DNA from: Seminavis robusta
Taxonomy: Eukaryota > Bacillariophyta > Bacillariophyceae > Naviculales > Naviculaceae
Direction: 5' to 3'
Length of the DNA stretch: 64,000 nt
Assembly: GCA_903772945.1 (NCBI GenBank)
Contig: CAICTM010000045.1
Span: 1-64,000 of the forward strand
How positions within the stretch are numbered: position 1 is the first letter of the stretch; the number at the start of each line of letters is the position of its first letter. The position numbers were made by a program, and so were the translations under genes. Positions 23,201 through 33,608 of the stretch are shown in pieces. The notes beneath the pieces are model-generated. The model was not told the origin of the DNA. It worked only from the letters and a program-made list of their open reading frames with translations, and did not search any database.

Positions 23201-24261
23201 TTGGAAATTTGCTTGGCTCTTGTTTTGCAAAATAGGATCATACGTACGGAATTACAACGGATCCTCTGACGCAATTTGCTGTCGTCTTTGCGGCACTGAT
23301 CCATGATCTTGGTACGTGGGCGGTACTTTTAGAAGTTGGGCAGCAACCTCATGGAAACCGTCTTCTCATGCTCTCCTGAACTCTCTCTTTGTGTCACTGC
23401 AGACCACCCAGGAGTGCCAAATGCAACCCTAGTCAAGGAAAAGACTCGGTTAGCCCGCGTCTACAACAACCGTAGTATTTCAGAACAGGTGGGTCTTCTG
23501 AATGCGCAACAGAACACGAATCGAAGCAATCTGCCTTGGCACTCACAAGTTATTCTCAATCTGTCGCGACATTAAAGAACTCTCTGGATATGGCGTGGGA
23601 TCTGCTTATGGACCCTAGCTATCAAAACTTGGTGAGAACCATTTGCTTTTCTCAAGACGAACTCAAGCGATTTCGCCAGTTGCTCGTGCAAACCGTCATG
23701 GCTACCGACATTGCCGATGCTGAACTGCGACAGGATCGCAACGAACGATGGGACATGGCTTTTGCCAAGAAGGAAATTACAAAGAGTGAAGGCAGGTCGC
23801 TTGGAAAGAGGACGCCGTCCGGTCGGTCATTGGGAGACGATTCAGATCAAGAGAATGCCAATCTAGGCGAAAGGAACCGCAAGGCAACCATTGTTCTGGA
23901 GCACCTTTTGCAAGCATCTGACATTGCTCACACAATGCAACACTGGGAGGTTTTCAAAAAGTGGAACGAGAAGCTTTTCAGAGAGATGTATCTTGCTTAC
24001 CTCCATGATCGATCTGATAAGGATCCCGGTGAATTCTGGTACAAGGGGGAGATTGGCTTTTTCAAGTTCTACATTATACCCCTGGCTAAGAAGCTCAGCG
24101 ATTGTGGTGTGTTTGGGGTGTCCAGTGACGAGTATCTCAACTACGCGCAAAACAATCTACAAATCTGGGAAACCAAGGGGGAGGAAGTTGTCGCAGAGTT
24201 TCGGGAAGCTGTAGAACGAGACTATGGAACGAAGGAAGAAAGAATGGGAAAGAAAGCATAG
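20291..24261 (+). CDS. Membrane nucleotide cyclase fused to cyclic-nucleotide phosphodiesterase
   Basis: Six exons: 20291-21888, 21991-22064, 22173-23131, 23236-23311, 23403-23488 and 23578-24261, about 1158 residues. The acceptor of exon 6 was chosen by family match (EQNSLDMAWDLL). A disordered N-terminus precedes two membrane segments (about residues 175-225). A class III cyclase domain follows (TVFYSQIVGFTAWSS, FKVESIADTYIAVTGLP, LFGNTVN), then an acidic linker and a PDE domain (NPFHNFMHASHV, ALIHDLDHPGVPN, LLQASDIAHTM). Such fusions should make and destroy cAMP or cGMP at a membrane; diatom relatives respond to mating pheromone. Here the first metal-binding Asp of the cyclase is Gln, the catalytic Arg aligns with Ile, and the purine-binding Gln of the PDE is Glu (KGEIGFF). 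The PDE metal ligands look intact. Confidence 0.9.
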
Positions 24262-25435
24262 CATGGCCAACTCCGTCCTTCTGCTTGCTTGCTCTTGACG
24301 CGCGCAAGTATGTTGAACGCGACGATTGTGTTCAATGTGGACCTGTACAGACCTTTTCACCATCATTTTAACTTACTTGAGCATAATAGACAACGCAATT
24401 TACGTTTTTCGAAGGGGGGCATTGTTTCCCTAGTGAGTGTGGATGAGGCTCCGCACACGGATCTTCTCACACGGTGGATCACGAGGAACGATTTGAAACG
24501 TTTTACCGATTGGATCATTCAAGTTGGCGGGATTGTTGGCTTCAGCCTCCAAAGTCACACAGTATTGCGATTTGTTGGGAAGTAAGCAAAGTACAACGGT
24601 GTGGTGGCACAGCTACATGAATTTGATTGTAAAAACGCGAAACCACGCCACACATGGCATCGGAGGTTGGAACGATCTTCTCGTCGCGATGTCTCTCTTT
24701 TGTACTGAATCTCGACTCGAGCACCTAACAAGCTAGCTAGCTAGCTAGTTGAGCGTAGTACTCGCCACGCCATACCGGTACGAAGCGGCTGAGGCAGCTT
24801 CGCAGTCTCGCAAAATGATTGTGCATGTGGTGCAATACTCGGACTGCTTAACGATTTCAAGTCGAGTGCCATGACACCAGCCACCTGGTCATCCGTTCCC
24901 TCCATGAAACAATACGTTACTCTGCGCCCGTTGATTTAAATGGCGAAGTTGTGCCTCTCATGCACTTTGACGAGGCCTTTGCTACCATCCTATTGCCGTT
25001 CCGGGGATTGACCTGGTCGAACCAAGAGGTGCGGCAGCATGCACACCAGCTCTCCCCTATTAAATTACAACCACAGCTCGTCCGCCCGGAAGCAATGGAA
25101 ACACATCAAGCCCCCGTATTAGTGCTCCGAGACCTATGGCTGTCAATTGAGACGATTTCTAATTGAAGATCAATAACAGAGGGTTTAGACTCTGGACTGG
25201 TGCTTGGGTGGTTCTCCTGGGCCTGTCTGGGCTGCATCCATGCGAGCACTGAGGCTCCCGAGTCACTGGATTGAGTGGGACTCAAAGCCGTTAACCGCGT
25301 GTACGCCAATAGCCGTGACTGCTGCCGGCGACAGCTACCGCGGTACTGGTATTGGACTGAGGACTCGATCGGAAGCAGAAAGCAGAGAAACTCACGACCA
25401 CCCTCTGTCGCCACTTCATCGTCAAGAGCAGTAAA
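24262..25435. other. Intergenic, no gene seen
   Basis: About 1.2 kb. A long (CTAG)n palindrome lies near 24733. Short frames show no recognisable domain. The last few hundred bases are probably the leader of LRR copy C. Confidence 0.5.
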
Positions 25436-27765
25436 ATGAATCACCTTGGCCATGAAAAGGGCGAGGATGTCGAGGAAGGGTTCAATATTCTTGATGTTGT
25501 AGCTGCCAGATGCCGGGGCGAAAGTGATGCCAAGCTACTCGGAGTTGAGTCGAGTGAAGATGTTGTAGAAGAATGGCAAAAGCAAGACAAGGAACAACCA
25601 CTCGCACAGGAAGGACAGACCAAACCACACAAAAATGAAAGGACTGATGGACTAGAAGAGAACGCCGCAGCCGCGAAGGAAGTCATAGAACAGCGACAGA
25701 ATCGAATCGAAAGTACTGAAGGAAAAGAAGAGAACGACATGGCCGTGAAGGAAGCCATAGAACAGCAAGAGAATTTTCTACTAGGCATCAGCGGACCACA
25801 GCAGCCGCCATTGGCATCGACGAACGATCCAGAGGATCAGCAGCCGGGGGCCTATTCGGTGTCACGATGTAGTGACGGATCGAGTCCTTATGGCAGCCAT
25901 AATATCGAAGCCCGCGGTGGCCCTGCAATACTTTCTGGTAATTCCGGGGATTTTTGTGAAGAAGAAATCGAAGCCGAAGAAACACCCGCAACACTTTGTG
26001 GTAATTCCGGCGATGCTGACCACGGGATTTCTAGCGTTGCAGAAGTTGGTTTCGGTTTGGCGGTAGCCAACCAAGTAGAAGAACATGAAGAACCCACGCA
26101 GGTTGCTATACCTGATGAACTTTCCAAAGACAAGAGATCTCCTTCTCCATCTTTACTGATTCTTACTCTCCTGGGTGGCATTCTCATTGTTGGCATAGCG
26201 GTTGGTTCCATCTGTGGAGCTGGTCTCTGTAGCAACAAAGATGGTGATGTGGAGACTCAAGCTCCCACTTCCTTTCGATATTTTGTTTTGGAGGATGTTC
26301 GAAACAGAATTGAAGAGGATTTTGGAGCTGATTATTTTCAAAGAAATAATGGTACTAGTAGAGAGGAGCTGGAGTGGATACACCCAAGGAACAAAGCACT
26401 GGAATGGATTGTATTTGAGGATCCTCTGCAGCTTGACCCAGATGCCAGCAATCTTCTACAGAGGTTCATCTTGGCATTGACTTATTTTCAGACAGCCCAA
26501 GAGAGCGATTGGCTAATTTGTGGGCAATCGACAACGGCAGAGGATGTGCTGTGCTGGAAGGAAATCCAGGGCGAGTCAAGATGGCTCACAGGGTTTCATG
26601 AATGCCAATGGGCTTTTGTTTTCTGCGACGGAGAGAAGAACATAACTCAGTTGGAACTTGGTAAGTTCTGAATTATCGATCTGCTATCCCTGTCGCTTGA
26701 CATCGCCTCTTTGGTTCGAGCTTACCTTGTTGTTGTTTCCTCAGAGGAAAATGGATTGAATGGCTTGTTGCCCACAGAACTGGCCAGACTTTCAGCACTG
26801 GAACGCTTGGACTTTCATGGGAACCAACTGACAGGAACTGTTCCAAGTGTATATGGCAGCTTTCCTTACCTTTCGAAACTTTATCTGGATCACAATGATC
26901 TATCCGGAACAATTCCATCTGAATTGTTCGGATCCCCACTTTCCCAAATACTTTTGACAAACAACACGTTGACAGGGACAGTGCCCACAGAAATTGGACT
27001 CTTTGAAGGATCACGTTTGCTTTTGGGCTCAAACAGCTTGTCAGGCTCTATCCCTGTAGAGATCTTTCGGCCTGGGACCGGAGTTTTTCTCAGTCTTGAT
27101 TTTGCTGACAACAAGGTATGGCAGCCTTTCCTTGGGAACAGCATCAGCTATCTTCAACTATTGGTCAAGAGCCTAAATCCTGATTGAGAGCTCACCCTTT
27201 GCCTGCTTTGTAGCTCACAGGAACTCTGCCCACTGAAATTGCAGCATTGCATGGACTTCATCAAGTCTTCCTCCATTTGCAAGGTAACCCTTTGAGCGGA
27301 ACCATTCCATCGGAAATAGGACTTCTGGAAGGCTCCCTCAGAGAGCTCGATATCAGTCGGACCAACATGGATGGCACCCTACCAGAGGAACTCTTCGCCA
27401 GTTGTACCAACTTAGTTGCACTTCTTGCCTCCAACAGTGGCTTGACTGGGACAATCAGCAGTGGACTGCAGCTTCTGACACAACTAGCTTCGTTTGATAT
27501 ATCAAACAACAAGTTTCATGGCACCATCCCTGAGCAGCTCTCTTCACTGAAAGGACTGCAGCATTTCCTTGTGGATAGGAATGACCTTTCTGGTTCCATT
27601 CCGTCATCTATCTGCTTTCTGGCGGATCCTTTAAAGGAGGAATTTGAAGTGGCAGCTGACTGTTTGCCATGGAAAGGAACAGGCAATCCCATGGTAGAGT
27701 GCTCTTGTTGTACTCTGTGTTGTGATGGTGGTGATGTTGACTACTGCCTGTCCCAGCATACATAG
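25436..27765 (+). CDS. Type II single-pass LRR membrane protein (copy C)
   Basis: Three exons: 25436-26660, 26745-27115 and 27214-27765, with introns in phase 1 and phase 0; about 715 residues. The N-terminus carries the family motifs FNILDVVAAR, QPGAYSV and GLAVANQV in an acidic, Gln/Glu-rich cytosolic tail. The membrane segment is near residues 238-262 (LLILTLLGGILIVGIAVGSI). The cap region reads KALEWIVFEDPLQLDPDAS and then DWLICG. About ten LRRs follow, ending in a Cys-rich tail (MVECSCCTLCCDGGD). The tail and cap differ from copies A, B and D and match the broken copy E near 56000, so C and E form a subfamily. Confidence 0.87.
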
Positions 27766-28057
27766 TGCGCTGAGTTATCATTCATCATCCATGGATTACA
27801 TCTTGAATCGAAAAGTTATGTGGCTCTACGCCGGCTTTGTCCACAGGAAATTGCAAGAGGGGGTCCAAAATAGCGCTTGTTAGGATCACACAAGTTGTCG
27901 AGATTATATTATGCTATTACGCAACCGTTCCCCGATGTTACGTGCTTACGCTACACATGGGCTCGCCCTAATACATGTACGGCTGGAAAATTGTCGATTG
28001 TGACCTGGCTAGAGCTACCGCTATCGTTCTTGGTGGCATTAGCCCGTCATAAGGGAT

Positions 28058-29038
28058 CTATAGCTTGGGCAATAAGTGAGGCTTGGCTTTGGCAAAGTAC
28101 TGCAGTGCTGCTCGTGCCACCTCGGCCCCGGCCTGTTCTTGGACAAAGTGTCCCACTTGCGGCAGGCTTAGTGGCGGACCACATCCACGCACGCACGACG
28201 CCAATCGGTTCATGAGGGCGGGTGGAATGACTCGGTCCCTGGCTCCCACGGCCAAAAAGGTGGGACCCGCCCATTGATGTTGCCAAAACTGCAAGGCGGC
28301 TCGACCCATGGCATACCCATCTTGTGTGGGTGAGAATGGCACGAGCTTGGTGAAAACATTGACTCCCGCCTTGTAGGCGGCTGAAGGATAGGGAGCATTG
28401 TAGGCCGCCACCGTCTCGGGCGACAATTGTTTGCGACAAGTGAGATGAATCAAATCTCCCACGTTCCAATCGTCACTGGATTGCGAAAAGGCATGCCAGG
28501 CTCCAAATCCAGTCGTTCTTTGATCCTGTTGTAACAACAAATCCCTGGCCATCATGGTCGATTCGGGTTCGATGGGGAGCATAGCGTTCATGAGGACGAG
28601 TCGAGAATATCGCTGTGGCGCTTCCAAGGGCAATGTCAACCCCAAAATTCCACCCCAATCTTGTACTACCAACGTGACATTGGTGAGATTGAGGTGTTGT
28701 TCAATGATGCTCAGCAGCATGGCGCGATGCAAGGAATACGAATAATCTTCTTGGCGGATGGGTTTGTCAGACCGTCCAAAGCCCATCATATCCACACAAA
28801 GAACTCGTCCAGCTGTTTGGAAGACTGGAATCATGTGGCGATACAGATACGACCAGGTAGGTTCGCCATGGAGACACAAAAAGACGGGACCATTCTCATC
28901 CTCTGTCAAGGCAGGAATATCGTAGTAGCACAGTCGAAGTCCAGTGCCCAGCACATCATCGACATACTGGGGTGGATAAGGGAAATCCGTAATGCCATCA
29001 AAGCAGCTCTCTGGAGTCCGAAGGGCTTCGATCTTCAT
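28058..29038 (-). CDS. Haloalkane dehalogenase-like alpha/beta hydrolase
   Basis: A single-exon frame of 326 residues from the ATG at 29038; the frame stays open upstream but without an ATG. It starts MKIEALRTPESCFDGI, as haloalkane dehalogenases of the DhlA/DhaA type do. Visible motifs are the oxyanion-loop HGEPTWSYLYR, the nucleophile elbow VVQDWGG (Asp nucleophile, Trp halide-binding), ARDRV with a candidate catalytic acid, and VGHFVQE with the catalytic His. The family splits carbon-halogen bonds to an alcohol and halide, though many eukaryotic members are uncharacterised. No membrane segment was seen. It lies convergent with LRR copy C and may have come from bacteria long ago. Confidence 0.87.
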   Translation of the reverse strand: MKIEALRTPESCFDGITDFPYPPQYVDDVLGTGLRLCYYDIPALTEDENGPVFLCLHGEPTWSYLYRHMIPVFQTAGRVLCVDMMGFGRSDKPIRQEDYSYSLHRAMLLSIIEQHLNLTNVTLVVQDWGGILGLTLPLEAPQRYSRLVLMNAMLPIEPESTMMARDLLLQQDQRTTGFGAWHAFSQSSDDWNVGDLIHLTCRKQLSPETVAAYNAPYPSAAYKAGVNVFTKLVPFSPTQDGYAMGRAALQFWQHQWAGPTFLAVGARDRVIPPALMNRLASCVRGCGPPLSLPQVGHFVQEQAGAEVARAALQYFAKAKPHLLPKL

Positions 29039-29506
29039 GGTGATGTCCAATATGGTTGTGCTGCGAGATTGTTGTACCGCGATGGGTGGAAAATCAATCT
29101 GAAGGATCTTGCGATCTTGCACAAAGAGTCAAAGCATTAAGCCACACTTCAGAAGTACAAAGAATTAAGGTACGTGTAGATGAGTTGTAATCAAAGGCTC
29201 ATCTAGAAGTCGTCAGAGACTTAACGACAGACTTAGCAAGGGGAGCGCGGGCGCAACACTATTCATCCGCGGTAAAAAGCCTCTAACGATACTAGCGTCA
29301 TTGGATGTGGCTTTGGCTGGACTCGTGCACTTGCTAGAGTTCCACCCTCCGTCACCCATGTTTCTTCGGTTGGTTGCTACATGTTGGTTCCTTGGTTGGT
29401 TCCTTTTCAGGAGTCGAGTCAGTTCATCACAAAATAAACGAATGATTCAATCACTGTGCATACTGACTAATGCAGCGACTAGTACTAACTTTTAAAAACA
29501 CAAAGT
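29039..29506. other. Intergenic, no gene seen
   Basis: Upstream of the dehalogenase-like gene and downstream of LRR copy D. The promoter of the former must lie here. No clear elements were recognised. Confidence 0.4.
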
Positions 29507-31763
29507 CTACCGCCCACTGCCATTCATACAAGAACACCCACATCCACATAGAACCCCAGTGCATTCAAATGACAAACCGAATGGTCCCATGCACGGCATG
29601 ACAAAGCTTCCATAGCACGTGCCATTGAGGGTGCATAAATCAGGAGGAATCGTCCCAGACAAGGTTGGATTCCCTTCAAGCTCCAAATGAAACAGGGATT
29701 GCTTGAGGGACAACAGTTCTTTTGGAAGAGGGCCAGACAAGGAGTTGTTTGCCAAGGTCATCCTACCCATAGAAGTCAGCTTTCCAAACTCAGAAGGGAC
29801 ATGGCCAGAGAACTGGTTGTTAGAGAGCTCCAGGCGCTGCAGACCAGTCAAGAGTCCGAGTTCTGTTGGGATGGGTTGTGAAAACTGGTTGTTTCGAAGG
29901 CTGAGATTAAGTGACAGCTTTGTGAGCTTGCCAAGCTCACTTGGAAGCTGACCTGTCAGCCTGTTCTCACGAATGCTCAAAATAAAAAGAGATGTAGCCA
30001 TGCCCAATTCACTTGGTACACTTCCTTCCAGAGAGTTGCCCCAAGCAGTCAACGAGACTAGTCCAGGCAGTTTTCCCAGCTCGCTTGGCAACTGTCCAGT
30101 GAATCTGTTAGCATTCAGCACACACCATCCTAGAGACTCAGCTTGCCCTAGCTCAGTTGGAATTGTACCTATTGTGGATCACAAACATGGTTGTGAGCAT
30201 TTTAGTCAGCATGGTTGGACCAATCTTCAAAGCACAAAACCAGGAGGACTCACCTGAAAAGTCACTCCGCTCCAGTTGTAGCATTCTCAACTTGGACAAG
30301 GCGCCAATATCAGTAGGCAGTGTGCCCTTCAATTCAGAGTTTGAACTCAAGATGAGGTCAACCAAATTGGTGAGCTGCCATATTTGTGTTGGGAGATCTC
30401 CTTGAAGTTGATTTGCATGCAGAGAAAAGAAGCGTAGGTTTGAGAGCATGCCAACTTCTGTAGGCAAGGTGCCAGTCAAAAGCAGCTGACTGAGAGTGAG
30501 ACCTTCCAAAGCTCTCAGTTGCCCAATATGGCTAGAAATTGTTCCTCCGAGTTGGTTCCATCCCATCGAAAGAGTTTCTAGTTTTGTCAACAAGTACAGT
30601 TCCTCTGGGATGGAGCCTTCAAGATTATTCTGGTCCAGCCAAAGGTGTTGGAGTAGCCCATCATTATCACAAGGTGAGGTAGGTGGAGGCTCCAAGAACC
30701 CTGCCAGGTATCCAGGAAGAAGCTGAGATATTGCTGACTTCCTGGCAAATTCAGGATTGAAGAACCAGTTGCATTCAGATACACTGTGGTTGAGCCAGTT
30801 AGTGTTGTTCCTCCAATTATCTCCACCAGTGGCAAAGTACAGAGATGCCAGGGCAAACTTCTGCTTTATCTGATCATCAGAATAAAGTGGCAGATTGTCC
30901 AAGTCCTCTAGGATCCATTCGTATGATCTTGATTGAGGTGATTGAGGATCTTCCAATGCTTGCTGGGTGCCATCGTCAAACAATGAAAGGAGGTATCCTT
31001 TGGCGGAGGTTGGAGCTGGCGTGCTGGGACTGGGAGCTGGCGAAGCTGTAGTGGCGGTCCTCTTTGGGACCAAAGCAGCTACCGATAGCAAGATTAGAAG
31101 GACGACAATTAGCAGAATGGTTCCCGACAGCAACGCTCTCAGGAATTGCTTTGTCTTTTGCTTGCTCCTGTTTGAAGCTACTGGTACTGCATCAAAGTCT
31201 CGGGCTTGGGGCAGACTCAGGTGTCTAACTGCATCATCGTCAACTGGGTTGGCAACAGCGAGGCCATCCTCAACAATGGTCGAAGTATTAGATGATGTAA
31301 GGCTGTCAACGCCAATGGGGGTCATTGTTTCGCTCTGCTCCGTAGCACTTGGTTCCACGGCATAAGCACCTGGTCGAGCCATCGCCTGGCTTTGACGGCG
31401 CGTAGTTGAACCGCGTTGCCTGGTCTCGAACTTGCACAGTTCCTGTTGCGCATCCTTCGAGGTGGACCCGCAGCCTTCGTTGGTTTTCCTTTCATCTTGT
31501 TCAAAACCTTCTTTGTTTGGTCTATCGGTGATACTCCGGTTAACTAAGGGGATGGGTCCAGGTCCTGATATCACCTCTGGTTCGGTCGCTTGGTCTACTA
31601 CCAGCTGTGCCACTGACCGTTGCTCCTTTTTCATGTCAGCGGATTGAGCCTCGAGGTCGCCACGGCTTCTGGCAGCCACAATATCCATCACATCGAAAGG
31701 CTCCTCCTCTCCGCTGCCGCCATCATGGCCCGCCGTTTGGTGCTGCATTTCGTGGGTGCTCAT
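29507..31763 (-). CDS. Type II single-pass LRR membrane protein (copy D)
   Basis: Two exons, 31763-30254 and 30168-29507, with an 85-bp GT-AG intron in phase 1; 723 residues. The cytosolic tail has FDVMDIVAARSRGD, RPGAYAVEP and GLAVANPVDDD. A membrane segment at about residues 207-230 (LLSGTILLIVVLLILLSVAAL) follows basic residues. The cap (RSYEWILEDLDNLPLYSDDQ, NHSVSECNWFF) resembles copy A. About twelve LRRs follow, of the form LxGxLPSELGKLxxL. The C-terminus is Cys-rich (CTGVLCGCGCSC). The intron lies at the Gly of an LRR boundary. Confidence 0.87.
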
Positions 31764-33608
31764 TCTTGTACCGGTATGCTACTAGCTCGCTAGCTAGCTA
31801 GAGAGCTCTGTGCTGCGCTTGTTTTGTTGGTTTTTCCGTTGTTGTTGCACTCCAGAATTTTTAATAGAATGAGAAGACCAGCGAAAGTCAGTGAGAAACG
31901 TGAGCAAGAAGGAAAAGAAACAAGAATCGATCGAATCATGACGATGTTCCTGCGTAAGTTACGGAGGCGTGGTCACTCCAGAGTGCGGTTATTTACTTCA
32001 ACTACGGTAAACTGATCGATAATTAATCTCCAAAAGGAGGGCCATTCGTTCCGATCGGAGCACCATGTACCGGTATGTTGTACCTGGTAGACTTCAGCCA
32101 GACTACTCGAGGCATGCAATACTATGATGCTCTATGTTCCTACTATCAGTCCTCTTGTGCGTGCCAATCGAAAATCGAAGCATACGGGGTAGAGTACGCA
32201 GCTCAACTGATGTTCTCCAAACATGCATTATTTGGCATTATACTAAATTTGCGAGGAGGCTTCAGGATGCTCAAGGTTCAAGATCTTGCCTTCTTGCCTT
32301 TTGGTCTGATCTTGTGGCATATTGGATCTTGGTTCTTGGTTGGCCACTCCTCACTCTTTGGAGGAATTCCCGGACTCTTCAATGGATTCAATCATTCCTT
32401 GAAAATAGATTGAGACTGGCTCAAAAGGAGCATTATAAGCAAAGAGGACCGTCACACTGGAACTCCACAGCCATGTACTTCTTGTCATGAACCTGACTAC
32501 AAAGAATTCCCCAATTCCTTGATTGCATAGCTATTGCATTCATTCCTCTCCTTTTCTGGAAAAGAAGTTGAAGGGAGGAGTGGTCAACTGAGGTTCTGAT
32601 TGTGGACCGAGGATGCTGCTGGTACAGTACTTGGGTTACTATGATACGGTGTTCTCCGAACATGCATTCTTCCGCGTTACGACGATGCTCGAGGTTCAAG
32701 ATCTTGCCTCCAGCCTCCAGTTCCACAAATAATCAGCAGCCACCCACTTCAAATTGGTCCTTGCTGGGGTCAACCAGGGAACATAGATGATGGAATGGAT
32801 CCAGAGAGGCCATTCCCATCACATGAAAAGCTTGCAGAAAACTAAATAGAGGGTTTAAGGAGTGCGGGGGACTAATCTAGGCAGAGGAGGGCAGCTGCGG
32901 TGGGGAAGCACAGGGAGAGGGCGGGCAGTGTATAGGCAGGAGGGAAGCAGGGGGGTGGGGCAAAGGGGGCAGAGAGGGGCGAAAGGAAGAATCATGGGGG
33001 AAGCAAAAACTGTCACGTGGCTGATGGAAGAGGGCAAGTGCACCATCGGCATCCCAGAGGGAACCGCGGTAGCTCTTTGTGCCATCAGGGACGGGCGCGA
33101 AAATGCTCAAGTTTAGGAATGGAATAAAGCAGCGCTGGGTGGTGCAATGGAACTTCCTCCTCCTCTGGGTGAACCATGCACTGGCACTCTTGACCAAACT
33201 CATTGTCATCCTTGAAGACTGTCACTTGATCCCTGCCAATGTTGGCACTATCTGGGAGCCAGCCCATCAAGCCATTACTAGGTGGCACTGTATTGTCAAT
33301 TTTGACACTGATCATGTCCTTGAAAGAAGACACAATGATTGTCTCTTTCTCCAAAATCTGGATAGTGCCGGTCTGCTTCACTCAAAGAATCGAATCGAAT
33401 TGGATCTTCAATCGAATCCAAGACGGTGCGCACATGCACGTTGTGGTGCCCCTGGGCCTCCTCATTAAGCCTTGCGGTACCGCGAGCGATGTCTATTGAA
33501 AATCTTTGAAATCTTTGAAGTCTGCTTTAATGACCTGCACTCGTATGATATCAATACTCCCTCTCGTGATATTCTGTTCCAGCTGTGAGGAGCCATAGTA
33601 GAATCACA
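31764..33608. other. Intergenic region with small internal duplications
   Basis: A CTAG cluster lies near 31788, just upstream of copy D. Two stretches share TGTTCTCC(A/G)AACATGCAT (near 32212 and 32651) and a second block ending GGTTCAAGATCTTGCC (near 32280 and 32700), so part of 32200-32420 is a diverged duplicate of 32640-32730. An AG-rich tract spans about 32865-33000. The frame at 33085-33381 (minus, 98 codons) is not recognised. No gene is called. Confidence 0.45.

Noticed and set aside
33085-33381. A 98-codon minus-strand frame
   Set aside because: Could be a gene fragment, but nothing about it is recognisable.
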